The notes: generated from the letters alone by a model not told the origin. DNA of 64,000 nucleotides from LH-M37 sp965602855 (GCA_965602855.1 CBFCZV010000007.1:1-64000); one strand, 5' to 3'. Positions 32,616 through 41,012 are shown, counted from the first letter of the stretch. Numbers and translations are program-made.

Positions 32616-33241
32616 CTAATCCCAGTACCACCCAGGCCGCAATAACCATTCACGTTTTTTGCAAGATATTGCTGATGATATTCTTCGGCGTAATAAAATT
32701 CAGGGGCGCTGAGAATCTCTGTAGAGATTTTATCTCGGACAGTAAATGACAAAGCCTGTTGGTAAAAATCACGAGTAGCTTCTGCCTGAGTTTGCTGCTC
32801 GTCGGAAAAAGTATAAATACCCGAACGATATTGCGTGCCGCAGTCATTGCCCTGCTGCATTCCCTGTGTTGGGTCGTGTGATTGCCAGAATGTTTTTAGT
32901 AACCTTTCATAGCTAATAATGGCAGGATCAAAGACAACGAAAACCACTTCGTTGTGAGCCGTCATGCCAGAACAAACTTCCTGATAAGTGGGGTTGGGTG
33001 TGAATCCTGCGGCGTAGCCAACTGCCGTGGTAAAAACACCCTCTAGTTGCCAGAATACTTTTTCAGCACCCCAGAAACAACCTAAACCAAACAGGGCAAA
33101 TTGCATATTTTCCGGGACAGGCGCTTGTAAAGGATTACCGTTAACAAAGTGTTTTCCAGGAACGGAGATTTTTTGTTTACGACCGGGCAGCGCGCCTTCT
33201 TTGTTGGGTAGTGTGGCCATTGTCTGTAGCAGGGTAGACAT
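32603..33241 (-). CDS. msrA: Peptide methionine-S-oxide reductase A
   Basis: A 212-residue enzyme, the length and N-terminal extension being like E. coli MsrA. The catalytic motif is GCFWGAE with Cys55; resolving cysteines are likely in YCGLGGTG near the C-terminus. YHQQYLAKN is the conserved substrate pocket segment. It reduces the S-epimer of methionine sulfoxide using thioredoxin, several of which are encoded in the window. It lies 3 bp after the YihY gene on the same strand. Confidence 0.95.
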   Translation of the reverse strand: MSTLLQTMATLPNKEGALPGRKQKISVPGKHFVNGNPLQAPVPENMQFALFGLGCFWGAEKVFWQLEGVFTTAVGYAAGFTPNPTYQEVCSGMTAHNEVVFVVFDPAIISYERLLKTFWQSHDPTQGMQQGNDCGTQYRSGIYTFSDEQQTQAEATRDFYQQALSFTVRDKISTEILSAPEFYYAEEYHQQYLAKNVNGYCGLGGTGISYPE

Positions 33242-33244
33242 GAT

Positions 33245-34585
33245 TTAAATATTTTCTTCAGACGTCTGTTTTGTGATGAGCTCACGTAATGAGAGCTGTT
33301 TAATTGAATTGCTTATAGAGCCATCAATTTTGTGCATTAAATCATCAATTATTATTTCAGATTTAATAAAATCTGTATTTTTACAGGTGGCTTCATTGTG
33401 TGATCTGATTGATTCCAGTATACGAATGACGAAAATGTTTTCCAGTGATTGCCCGGGCAAATAGGAGACGTCTCTGTCCTGATGACGTGTGATCAATTTG
33501 TCACACTCCAAAGTATGCAAGACATCAGAGAGTGCTTCGCTGGAAATATTTAAAACATCAGAAAGCTCGCTCGAAGACCATGGTGATTTATTCTCGTGAA
33601 AATTTTTGCCTATGTGGTACATGGCAAGTAGCGCAATTTTTTCCTTCATGCGATTGCTTAGGCTGGCAAGATTCTGTTCTGTGGGGATTTTATCAGGGTG
33701 CTGGTGATAATAAGAAATTGTCGCGCCAATTAGTAGAATTAGCCAGCTCAGATAAATCCAGATCATAAAAATAACCAGAATAGCAAAACTAGAATAAACA
33801 ACGGTATAGTTGCTGGAGTTGGCAACAAAAGTGGCAAACGTCCAGCCGGTCGCTTCCCACAGAATGCCTGCGATAAAAGCACCGATGAGTGCGGAGCGAA
33901 ATTTAACTCTGGTATTGGGAACCAGTAAATAGACGACGGTAAAAGCGGCGATAACAAGAATGTAAGGCAGTAGCAGACCTGCTACTTTGAATAGAAAACC
34001 AAAGGGCTCAATGTCGGATAATGTATTGATGACAGTGGAGCTGGTAATGGCAGCAGTAATCGCAATTGCGGTAAAAACCAGAATAGGACCGATCATTATA
34101 ACGCTGATATAATCACTAATACGTTGTGCTAATGCGCGGTATTCAGTGATATGCCAGGTGTGATTAAAGGCGCGTTCAATTTTATGTATGAGGGTGATTA
34201 CAGTATAAAATAAAAGCACAACCCCCATCACGCTTAAAAGACCAACGTCTATGTTGTCGACGAAACTAACAATTTGCGTTGCAATGCGTGCGCCCTGATC
34301 ACCTAGAGGATCCAGCATGGTTAGGAGTAAAGGTTCAATCTGATTGTGCATGCCGAAAGCTTTTAATATGGAAAAGCCGACAGCCAGTAGCGGCACCATG
34401 GAGAGCAAGGTGGTGTAAACCAGGCTCATGGCGCGGAGTGTTGGTAGGCCATCTGACAGGTCTCGAATAACCGCCTGAAATATGCGCAGAAATTTGATGG
34501 CAATAGATTGCCACCTGGGAAGTTGCTCTAGTTCAACTTCCCAAAGAATATTGTGCAGCTTGTTTTTTAATTGAGTTAAAGTCAT
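33245..34585 (-). CDS. YihY/BrkB-family membrane protein with C-terminal wHTH-like region
   Basis: A 446-residue protein. Residues about 35-300 contain six transmembrane helices with the YihY motifs RAMSLVYTTLLSMVPLLAV, FNHTWHI and GAFIAGILWEATGWTFATFVAN. The remaining 140 residues are soluble and look like a winged helix (SELSDVLNISSEALSDVLHTL, then CDKLITRHQDRDVSYLPG). YihY proteins (UPF0761) have no firm function. The C-terminal extension is known from longer members of the family. msrA follows directly. Confidence 0.85.
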   Translation of the reverse strand: MTLTQLKNKLHNILWEVELEQLPRWQSIAIKFLRIFQAVIRDLSDGLPTLRAMSLVYTTLLSMVPLLAVGFSILKAFGMHNQIEPLLLTMLDPLGDQGARIATQIVSFVDNIDVGLLSVMGVVLLFYTVITLIHKIERAFNHTWHITEYRALAQRISDYISVIMIGPILVFTAIAITAAITSSTVINTLSDIEPFGFLFKVAGLLLPYILVIAAFTVVYLLVPNTRVKFRSALIGAFIAGILWEATGWTFATFVANSSNYTVVYSSFAILVIFMIWIYLSWLILLIGATISYYHQHPDKIPTEQNLASLSNRMKEKIALLAMYHIGKNFHENKSPWSSSELSDVLNISSEALSDVLHTLECDKLITRHQDRDVSYLPGQSLENIFVIRILESIRSHNEATCKNTDFIKSEIIIDDLMHKIDGSISNSIKQLSLRELITKQTSEENI

Positions 34586-34604
34586 TGGTTAACGAGGCGC
34601 ATCC

Positions 34605-35621
34605 TTATTTAATCTCTCTTTGTTTCAATTGCCAGGATTGGTAATTCATTTCAGTTAAATAACCACCCTTGTTTATATATTTGAGTACGCCGAGTAATCG
34701 ATAGAATTTTACAACAGAATCAATTCTTATGATCTCTCTGCCATTATTGTCGAAAAAAATAAGCGTCGGCGCATAAAACAGCCCAAGTTGTTTTGCCCAT
34801 TCTCTGGCGGTAGTGTTGTAGCCATCGGGAGTAATAACAGGTGTGTTCGACCACATATTAAGCTGAACGCTGTTGATCTTATCAAGTTCATTGAGCGTTT
34901 CTTCCTGATTGAGTGGTGAGGTGTGTAGTAGATCGCAGGCATGACAGTTCCCCTGTTCAAAAGATACCATCAATGGCTGCTTATTTTTATTAATGATATT
35001 TTTTAGATTAAAGGGTGGTTCAATGAAGAAATCTCTTTCATTAAGTCCTTCAGCGAGAAAAAACAGGCCCTGTTCTGCCCGCTCCAGATAATCACGAAAG
35101 GGTTCTTTTAGATAAAATTCTTCAGCAACATATTTTAATGCAGCACGAAACTTATAAGGTGGATAATAGCCACGGAGCCTGAAAACGGGTTTTCCTTTTC
35201 GATCATAAAAAACTAGCGAAGGCGTAAAGTTAGTGTCGTAGTGAATAGAAAGATCTCGCTCGGTATATTCCTTGCCATCGGTATCGACAATGTCCATGGT
35301 GCTCCAGATATCGATGTTTATGATGTCATAGTGTTTACGTGTGTAATGTTCAATATCACTGGCGCTCAAACTTTGTTTGATGAATTGCTCGCAGTAGCTA
35401 CAGCGCTCCTGTCCAAAATAAACGATCAGGCCATTTTTACCAGCATCGAGTGCATCCTGCAGATCATCGCTTAAATAGCCTGATGATTTTTTGAACCAGT
35501 CGGGGTGAGTAAGGCTCTGTGACAGCGGGGCATCGTCAAAATCAAGGCCATCACTATCTGTTTCGGCAAACGCAAGGCTGGAAAGAATACAGAACGAAAT
35601 AGCGTATAAAATTGATTTCAT
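34605..35621 (-). CDS. Secreted tandem thioredoxin-fold protein
   Basis: A protein of about 338 residues with a signal peptide (MKSILYAISFCILSSLAFA) followed by two thioredoxin-fold halves. The first has QERCSYCEQF and the second QGNCHACDLL, both CxxC redox motifs. NFTPSLVFYDRKGK and LFYAPTLIFFDNNGR hold the cis-prolines. This resembles SoxW/DsbD-gamma-like periplasmic reductases. An ATG four codons earlier (35633) is possible. It is divergent from a thioredoxin-HEAT gene, with an FNR-like box between them. Confidence 0.8.
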   Translation of the reverse strand: MKSILYAISFCILSSLAFAETDSDGLDFDDAPLSQSLTHPDWFKKSSGYLSDDLQDALDAGKNGLIVYFGQERCSYCEQFIKQSLSASDIEHYTRKHYDIINIDIWSTMDIVDTDGKEYTERDLSIHYDTNFTPSLVFYDRKGKPVFRLRGYYPPYKFRAALKYVAEEFYLKEPFRDYLERAEQGLFFLAEGLNERDFFIEPPFNLKNIINKNKQPLMVSFEQGNCHACDLLHTSPLNQEETLNELDKINSVQLNMWSNTPVITPDGYNTTAREWAKQLGLFYAPTLIFFDNNGREIIRIDSVVKFYRLLGVLKYINKGGYLTEMNYQSWQLKQREIK

Positions 35622-35659
35622 AGTAATGAGCATAGAAGGCTTTATAGATAAATGCTAAA

Positions 35660-35673
35660 TTGATTCTCATCAG
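35660..35673. promoter_or_regulatory. FNR-like box between two thioredoxin-fold genes
   Basis: TTGATTCTCATCAG matches the FNR/Anr consensus TTGAT-N4-ATCAA at nine of ten positions. It lies in the 134-bp divergent gap, 39 bases from the minus-strand start and 83 from the plus-strand start. No clear promoter could be placed with it. Confidence 0.4.
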
Positions 35674-35755
35674 CTTAGCTGTCTGTTCAATTGTAAGTAA
35701 TTGACAGGTTATACCAAAGCTTTATTTATAGAACGCATAGGTTCATATATCCGTC

Positions 35756-36397
35756 ATGACTTCAGCCCATGCAATTTTAATATTAACTAGCCAGTGCCCG
35801 CACTGTGCCAGTGTGATGAAATCACTGTCCGAAATGGTCAAGCAGGGCGAGCTGGCTTCACTGGAAATTATTAATCTGGAGAAAAAGCCGGAAATGGCAG
35901 AAAAGCTGGGGGTAAGAACCGTACCGTGGATAAAAATTGGCTGGTTTGAACTGGAAGGTCTGCACAGCCAGAAAGAGTTACAGCTAAAAGCCCAGCAGGC
36001 GGGTAGTGATGAGGGTGTGTTGGCCTACATTTCAGAAGCGCTGTGGCAGGGTAGAGCCAATCAAGTGTTAGCGATGCTAGATAATCAGCACGATTTGATC
36101 CGCCACGTGCTGATATTGCTCGGTGATGCCGAAGCCATTATAAATGTTCGTCTAGGTATTGGCGTAGTGCTGGAAGAATATGCCTCAGCAGACTGGTTTG
36201 CTGCCTATATCCCTCAGTTAGCTGATTACACACACCATCAGGATGAAAGAGTGCGGATGGATGTTTGTTATTACTTATCGCTGACTAAAAATAGTGAAGT
36301 CATCCCTTATATTAAGAGCCTACTGGATGATAGCAGCGAACAGGTGCGCGAAGTAGCAGAAGAAAGTCTGCATGATTTACATGAAACAGTTGTGTAG
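35756..36397 (+). CDS. Thioredoxin-fold/HEAT-repeat fusion protein
   Basis: A 213-residue cytoplasmic protein. Residues 1-80 are a thioredoxin/glutaredoxin-like domain with ILTSQCPHCASVM and the cis-proline VRTVPWIKIG. Residues about 100-213 form helical repeats of HEAT type (ADYTHHQDERVRMDVCYYLS, then IKSLLDDSSEQVREVAEESL). The joining of a CxxC redox domain to a protein-binding HEAT scaffold suggests targeted disulfide exchange with a particular partner, which is unknown. Confidence 0.77.
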   Translation: MTSAHAILILTSQCPHCASVMKSLSEMVKQGELASLEIINLEKKPEMAEKLGVRTVPWIKIGWFELEGLHSQKELQLKAQQAGSDEGVLAYISEALWQGRANQVLAMLDNQHDLIRHVLILLGDAEAIINVRLGIGVVLEEYASADWFAAYIPQLADYTHHQDERVRMDVCYYLSLTKNSEVIPYIKSLLDDSSEQVREVAEESLHDLHETVV

Positions 36398-36406
36398 TTT
36401 TAAGGC

Positions 36407-36661
36407 TCACCACGCATAGGCTTCTAGCCATTCCAGCAGATAATAGAGGTATTGGCCTTCAGATGACTTTGAAGGCCCACTGACACGGGCTGCATAGCGT
36501 TTGTTTTCAGGCTCTGCCGAATCAATGGCTGCCGCCGCAGAAGGCATAATTTCCACACAACCTGAAGAAAAGCGATTACGACTCCGCCGTGGCACATAAA
36601 CCACGGCAAACTCCATATTGGAAACATTAGTCTCAGGATCGGGTGGGATTATCCCGCGCAT
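36407..36661 (-). CDS. Small conserved hypothetical protein
   Basis: An 84-residue protein, or 69 residues if translation starts at the internal Met16. The segment MEFAVVYVPRRSRNRFSSGCVEIMP followed by PENKRYAARVSGPSKSSEGQYLYYLLEWL looks like a compact alpha/beta domain. I do not recognise the family. It begins 7 bp after the UPF0114 gene on the same strand, so the two are probably cotranscribed. No ribosome-binding site is clear at either start. Confidence 0.55.
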   Translation of the reverse strand: MRGIIPPDPETNVSNMEFAVVYVPRRSRNRFSSGCVEIMPSAAAAIDSAEPENKRYAARVSGPSKSSEGQYLYYLLEWLEAYAW

Positions 36662-36668
36662 AGGGCGC

Positions 36669-37160
36669 TTAATGCTGGTTCATCTTGTCAACAACAGCCA
36701 TGCCCAGGGCCGACAGGACAAAGGTTAAATGAATAATGATGAAGTACATTAGCTTATCATTATCGATGTGTTCGGCATTCATAAATGCTTTGAGCAGGTG
36801 AATGGATGAAATGGCGACAATGGAGGCGGCAACCTTTTGTTTTAGCGAGCCAGAATCCATTTTACCCAGCCAGGATAATTTTTCCGTACCCTCTTCTATA
36901 TCTATGGTGGAAACAAAGTTTTCATAACCACTGAGCATGACCATCACCAGCAGGCCACCGACCAGTGCAATATCAATCAGACTTAAAATAAGCAGAACCA
37001 CTTCAGTTTCTTTCATGCTGAACAGTATGGGGATTACATGGAAAATCTCCTGAAAGAACTTAACGCCCAGAACGATAAGGCCAAAACTCAGACCCATATA
37101 AATGGGAGCGAGCAACCATCGGCTGGCGTAAAGGAGGGATTCAGCGGTACGTTCGATCAT
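36669..37160 (-). CDS. UPF0114 (YqhA) family membrane protein
   Basis: A 163-residue protein with four helices. SLLYASRWLLAPIYMGLSFGLIVLG, KFFQEIFHVIP, IALVGGLLVMVMLSGYENFVS and KVAASIVAISSIHLLKAFM are the YqhA signature motifs, matching E. coli YqhA almost in full length. Function is unknown. A TTG ten codons earlier is open, but ATG 37160 matches E. coli YqhA and has AAGG upstream. An FNR box lies about 60 bp upstream. Confidence 0.88.
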   Translation of the reverse strand: MIERTAESLLYASRWLLAPIYMGLSFGLIVLGVKFFQEIFHVIPILFSMKETEVVLLILSLIDIALVGGLLVMVMLSGYENFVSTIDIEEGTEKLSWLGKMDSGSLKQKVAASIVAISSIHLLKAFMNAEHIDNDKLMYFIIIHLTFVLSALGMAVVDKMNQH

Positions 37161-37220
37161 ATTGGATAGCCTTGAATTAATGTGTGACAAAGGAGTCGTG
37201 GTGTATTGTAATGATTAGAT

Positions 37221-37234
37221 TTGATGTATATCAA
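37221..37234. promoter_or_regulatory. Perfect FNR/Anr box between yqhA-like gene and slyD
   Basis: TTGATGTATATCAA matches TTGAT-N4-ATCAA at every conserved position. It lies 61 bases from the UPF0114 start and 112 from the slyD start, in the divergent intergenic gap. A TATTAT box (37248-37253) lies on the slyD side, but the spacing is not ideal for a class II site. Confidence 0.65.
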
Positions 37235-37345
37235 GGGCTTGTAGGCATATTATTGCAGTTTCCTTGCTATATGGCTGCTGGCTACCGATTTTTGATCATT
37301 TCTGATAAAATTCGCAGCCCATAAATATTCTACACGGATACCTCC

Positions 37346-37828
37346 ATGCAAATCGAAAAAAATAAAGTTGCGACCCTCCATTACACATTGAAAGACAATG
37401 AAGGTAATGTCATCGATCAATCAGAAGATGGTAGCTTTGTTTATTTGCACGGCGCCCTAAACATTATCCCGGGTCTTGAAACTGCATTAACTGGCAAGGC
37501 TGCTGGTGAAGAACTCAATGTAAAAATTGCACCTGAAGAAGCTTACGGCGTTCGTAATGATGAACATATTCAGGAAGTGCCCAAGGAAATGTTCGAGTCA
37601 GATGCTGAAATTAACGTAGGCATGCAGTTTCAAGCGCAAGGCCCCGGTGGTGAAGAACTAATGGTCACCGTCGCTGAAATCAAAGATGATGCAATTGTTG
37701 TAGATGGCAATCACCCTTTAGCTGGCATGGAACTGAACTTCGACGTGAAAATTGTTGAAGTAAGAGATGCCTCGGCAGAAGAACTGGAGCATGGCCATGT
37801 TCATAACCCAGAAGGTTGTGGTCACTAA
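37346..37828 (+). CDS. slyD: FKBP-type peptidyl-prolyl isomerase SlyD
   Basis: A 160-residue FKBP/SlyD protein. VATLHYTLKDNEGNVIDQS, the ALNIIPGLETALTGKAAGE motif and EEAYGVRND form the FKBP catalytic domain, interrupted by the IF (insert-in-flap) chaperone domain (about 70-125). The C-terminus is rich in His and Cys (ELEHGHVHNPEGCGH), fit for nickel binding as in E. coli SlyD though shorter. It catalyses proline isomerisation and helps fold cytoplasmic proteins. An SET-domain gene starts 21 bp after it. Confidence 0.93.
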   Translation: MQIEKNKVATLHYTLKDNEGNVIDQSEDGSFVYLHGALNIIPGLETALTGKAAGEELNVKIAPEEAYGVRNDEHIQEVPKEMFESDAEINVGMQFQAQGPGGEELMVTVAEIKDDAIVVDGNHPLAGMELNFDVKIVEVRDASAEELEHGHVHNPEGCGH

Positions 37829-37849
37829 ATTAAAAAGCTGGAAGGATTC

Positions 37850-38230
37850 ATGCCAAATGAAATAGAACTGGAAGCTCTGTTTTATGTTGATGATTCGGGT
37901 ATACATGGCAAAGGCCTTTATGCCCGAGTCTCAATAAAAAAAGGCGAATACATGGGTACCTACGATGGCCCGGAAGGCATCGAAGAAGGCGATAATGTAT
38001 TAGAAAATGGCAGCCACGTTTTATGGGTTGAAGAGGAAGATGGAACATGGATCGGTCGGGATGGCCAGAATATCTTGCGCTACCTCAATCACAATAAAAA
38101 ACCCCACGCCGAATTTAATGGCTTTGAATTGTACGCCATCAAAAATATCAAAGAAGGCGAAGAGCTTACGATTGATTATGGCGATGAGCCTGATCCGGAT
38201 GATTGTGATGAATCCCCCAGTGTTAAATGA
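37850..38230 (+). CDS. SET-domain protein
   Basis: A 126-residue protein that is a single SET domain. GIHGKGLYARVSIKKGEYMGTY, YLNHNKKPHAEF, FELYAIKNIKEGEELTIDYG are the signature segments, the Asn-His and the final Asp-Tyr being the cofactor and catalytic residues of lysine methyltransferases. Bacterial SET proteins of this type are common but their substrates are mostly unknown. The acidic tail (DEPDPDDCDES) is notable. It is cotranscribed with slyD and might act on ribosomal or DNA-binding proteins. Confidence 0.85.
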   Translation: MPNEIELEALFYVDDSGIHGKGLYARVSIKKGEYMGTYDGPEGIEEGDNVLENGSHVLWVEEEDGTWIGRDGQNILRYLNHNKKPHAEFNGFELYAIKNIKEGEELTIDYGDEPDPDDCDESPSVK

Positions 38231-38241
38231 TGTGTTCTAAC

Positions 38242-39009
38242 TTAGAAATCCACTGGCAAATAAAAGAATACAAACCGTCCGTCTTCGATATCAACTTTTA
38301 AAGTTGCACCATGGTACACGCCATAATCCACATAACCGGGTAGCGGGCTATTAGCGTGGCATTCACTGGCGTGTTGCGGTGATTCAAAATCACGATCCTT
38401 GTCGTACCATGAAAGCAGCATGTGGTTTTCAAGTTTATGGTCAGCAACTCTGTTGGCTATTTGCATTGCCACCTGATAATCGGCGGGAGATGGTTCAGGG
38501 CTAAGATCAACCGTTTCTACATTGGAGAAGTCAGGGCCTTCCATATTGCAGAATGATCCGGATTCTGGTTTGTCTTGCCGTGTTGCTACCTGTTCAAAAT
38601 GAATGGTCGATTTTTTATCGATATCAGCGGATATGTTGGATGATACCGGACAATGCCCCATGCGGTCGATGATGTAAGCAACATCATCATCACTGGGTTG
38701 GCCTGATTTTAGTTTTACGTTGAATGTGACATCAACGCTTTGAATGTTCCAGAATTCTCCTGCTGTGAGTTTGAGTTCACCGGTAGCTGATTCAAGTATC
38801 AGGTTTCGTTCTGCGCTATTGGTGCGCATGTAGAGATGCTGGCAGGAGAACAGACCATACACCAGCAGCAGAAATCCCGGTGATTTTGTGCTCAGATGCA
38901 GCGTTTTCCATTCGCCATCAGTCCATATTTCTACGGCAAGATCAGTGACATCATTCTTGTCAGTTTTGTAGTTGCAGGCAAGGCGCAGGTGAAAATTTTT
39001 GTCGGGCAT
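38242..39009 (-). CDS. OsmC-like protein with extra C-terminal domain
   Basis: A 255-residue protein. Residues about 1-125 show an OsmC-like pattern: GFLLLVYGLFSCQHLYM with Cys56 in the first long helix, then GHCPVSSNI with Cys119, the two active cysteines of OsmC/Ohr peroxidases. Residues about 170-255 form a separate conserved-looking module (DYQVAMQIANRVADHKLENH, then SWYDKDRDFESPQHASECH and PGYVDYGVYHGATLKVDI). I do not recognise the second domain. It sits 12 bp downstream of the EF-P-like gene on the same strand. Whether it reduces peroxides is untested. Confidence 0.6.
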   Translation of the reverse strand: MPDKNFHLRLACNYKTDKNDVTDLAVEIWTDGEWKTLHLSTKSPGFLLLVYGLFSCQHLYMRTNSAERNLILESATGELKLTAGEFWNIQSVDVTFNVKLKSGQPSDDDVAYIIDRMGHCPVSSNISADIDKKSTIHFEQVATRQDKPESGSFCNMEGPDFSNVETVDLSPEPSPADYQVAMQIANRVADHKLENHMLLSWYDKDRDFESPQHASECHANSPLPGYVDYGVYHGATLKVDIEDGRFVFFYLPVDF

Positions 39010-39021
39010 TTTGTAGTTGTC

Positions 39022-39585
39022 TTAAGCGCGTGAGATAAATTCTTGGGTTTCAGTGTGTACCTTGATGCTTTCACCTTCTGTCAGGTATTCAGGAACCTGT
39101 ACGATGAGACCGGTGCTGAGTGTTGCGGGCTTGGTGCGTGCGGAAGAAGAGGCTGATTTCATTGCTGGCGCACATTCGGTGATTTCCAGTGTGACGATGG
39201 CAGGCAGTTCGATTCCGAGTATCTGTCCTTCCGCGATCAGTGCGGATACGCCTTCCAGTCCTTCGGAAAGAAATTGTAACTCTTCTTTAACGCTATCATC
39301 TGCCAGAGTGTACTGGTCGTAGTTTTCGGTGTCCATAAAAGTGCAACCATCAGCGTCGCGGAATAACAGCTGGATGGGGCTGCGGGTCATTTCGACATCA
39401 TCAATTTTTTCATCGCCTTTGAAACTGCGTTCAAATTTTTGATGTGTGGCAACATCCTGACCAGTGACTTTATAGAGTGTACTGCCGCCGCGTGAGTGTG
39501 GTGATTGCACAAAAATCTTTTTGACGATGATGTTCTTGCCATCGATTTTAAATACAGTGCTTTTCTTTAGGTCATTTGCTTTCAT
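39022..39585 (-). CDS. efpL: Elongation factor P-like protein EfpL (YeiP)
   Basis: A 187-residue EF-P paralogue of the YeiP type. SPHSRGGSTLYK near residue 28-39 replaces the modified lysine loop of EF-P, the conserved arginine being Arg32. FERSFKGDEKIDDVEMTR and SARTKPATLSTGLIVQVPEYL are characteristic of this branch. EfpL helps ribosomes pass difficult proline-containing sequences. It is adjacent to an OsmC-like gene and, 74 bp away, to the AMMECR1 gene on the same strand. Confidence 0.92.
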   Translation of the reverse strand: MKANDLKKSTVFKIDGKNIIVKKIFVQSPHSRGGSTLYKVTGQDVATHQKFERSFKGDEKIDDVEMTRSPIQLLFRDADGCTFMDTENYDQYTLADDSVKEELQFLSEGLEGVSALIAEGQILGIELPAIVTLEITECAPAMKSASSSARTKPATLSTGLIVQVPEYLTEGESIKVHTETQEFISRA

Positions 39586-39659
39586 GGTTGCTACACGCGA
39601 TTTGTTGAGTTTTGTTTGATGCGGATTATCGCATTTTTAAGCAGGCTTGTTGAGGGTGT

Positions 39660-40211
39660 TTAGAATTCTTCAACGGTGTATCGCTGAATACGAATGCTGT
39701 CGCTCCAGTAATTACCGGGCAAACCGGACTTCATTTTTAGATGAGTGAGAAATTCTTTTTTGTCCTGTACGGATTCCCAAACTGATGGCAGAAAAGTGCC
39801 CCGTCGCTGTCCTTCTTCCATGATCAGGCCATCAATGTTTGGACGTATCTGTTTTAATAAGTCGTCTTCAGAATCAAAAAATATTTCTTCGGGTGTGCCG
39901 AGAATGGAAATGTGAATAGCAAGCTGATCGAGTTCCTGTGCTCTTAATGGTGGGAAGCGTGTATCAGAAAAAGCAGCGGCGAATGCGTTGTGAGCAACAT
40001 CTTCGGCTAGTGCTCGAACCGGCTCAAGCATGCCAATGCAGCCGCGTAGCTGGCCGTGTTTGTGCAGGGTAACAAAAGTAGCACGTTTGGTATTGAGCTC
40101 AGCATCGAGTTTAGTTAAATCGACAGCCAATGGCTTACCATCGGACAAACCTGACTTGATTGAATCGTAAGCGATATCGTGAAGTTGTTGATGTTGTTCT
40201 TTGCTATGCAT
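39660..40211 (-). CDS. amrA: AmmeMemoRadiSam system protein A (AMMECR1 domain)
   Basis: A 183-residue AMMECR1 domain. TFVTLHKHGQLRGCIGMLEP and NAFAAAFSDTRFPPLRAQELD are the family hallmarks; RGCIG is the diagnostic six-residue core. The human homologue is linked to AMME syndrome, yet biochemical activity is not firmly established. It lies 9 bp after the Memo gene on the same strand and diverges, through that gene, from the radical SAM gene. Confidence 0.92.
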   Translation of the reverse strand: MHSKEQHQQLHDIAYDSIKSGLSDGKPLAVDLTKLDAELNTKRATFVTLHKHGQLRGCIGMLEPVRALAEDVAHNAFAAAFSDTRFPPLRAQELDQLAIHISILGTPEEIFFDSEDDLLKQIRPNIDGLIMEEGQRRGTFLPSVWESVQDKKEFLTHLKMKSGLPGNYWSDSIRIQRYTVEEF

Positions 40212-40220
40212 TAGTCATCT

Positions 40221-41012
40221 TCATTGTTGTGTGAATGCCCAGGCACCGTAACCGACGACTTTATCTTTGCTGCCAGCGGTGTCACCAGAGTTGCGTAAAT
40301 CAAGTGTAGTTACTTTTAAATTATGTTTGCGTGCCGACAGCAATAAACCCAACACAGGATTACGGCCACAGGCCTGTTCATAATGAATATGGTCGGCATC
40401 AAGATTTTCAATGGCCTTGCAGGTAGTTGCATCCATGGTTTGAGCGGTGATGTAATCATGGTAGTGACTCAGGTCGGAAGAGATAACGATCAGCGTTTCA
40501 TCTCCGCCCCAGACGGCTTCTAAAACTTCGTGTACTTCAGTGCCACTAGCTTCACCAACAACCAATGGCAGCAGGGTAAATTCACCCAGTGTTTGTTGCA
40601 GGAACGGCAGTTGAACTTCGAGGCTGTGCTCCTCTGAGTGGGTTTGATCAAATTCCTGTACTTGCGGTAGTTGAACAAGTTTCCCGCTGAGTTCATGATC
40701 AATGGGAATCGAGCCTAAGGGCGTTTCAAAATAATCAGCACTGCTGGTGGCCAGACCGGATAAGGCGACACGGTGACAGGGTCCCAGTAAAACCACGCGC
40801 TTAATTTTACCTTTGGCGGGAATGAGTTGCGCAAAGGCACTGGCAGCAATCGCCCCAGAGTAAACATAACCAGCGTGTGGCACGATGATAGCCTTGGGTG
40901 CTGGGGCAACAATGCTGGCCTCGGCAAGCATGGACTGAACTTCTGCACGAAGCTGTGCAGGGTCACCGGTATAGAACATATCAGCAACGGCAGCGGGTCG
41001 AATAACAGACAT
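40221..41012 (-). CDS. amrB: AmmeMemoRadiSam system protein B (Memo domain)
   Basis: A 263-residue Memo-like protein. PHAGYVYSGAIAASAF, GPCHRVALSG and SSDLSHYHDYI are the conserved metal-binding motifs shared with extradiol dioxygenase-type folds. MSVIRPAAVADMFY is the standard start. Its partner genes are AMMECR1 downstream and the radical SAM enzyme divergent upstream. The reaction of the set is not firmly established. Confidence 0.92.
   Translation of the reverse strand: MSVIRPAAVADMFYTGDPAQLRAEVQSMLAEASIVAPAPKAIIVPHAGYVYSGAIAASAFAQLIPAKGKIKRVVLLGPCHRVALSGLATSSADYFETPLGSIPIDHELSGKLVQLPQVQEFDQTHSEEHSLEVQLPFLQQTLGEFTLLPLVVGEASGTEVHEVLEAVWGGDETLIVISSDLSHYHDYITAQTMDATTCKAIENLDADHIHYEQACGRNPVLGLLLSARKHNLKVTTLDLRNSGDTAGSKDKVVGYGAWAFTQQ

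Noticed and set aside
36424..36627. Alternative minus-strand reading frame of 67 codons.
   Set aside because: It is a shadow of the 84-codon hypothetical in another frame, with cysteine-rich, low-quality composition.
39619..39637. ATGCG/CGCAT hairpin with a T run between amrA and efpL.
   Set aside because: The T run is on the plus strand, where no gene ends; it is not a terminator of the minus-strand genes.
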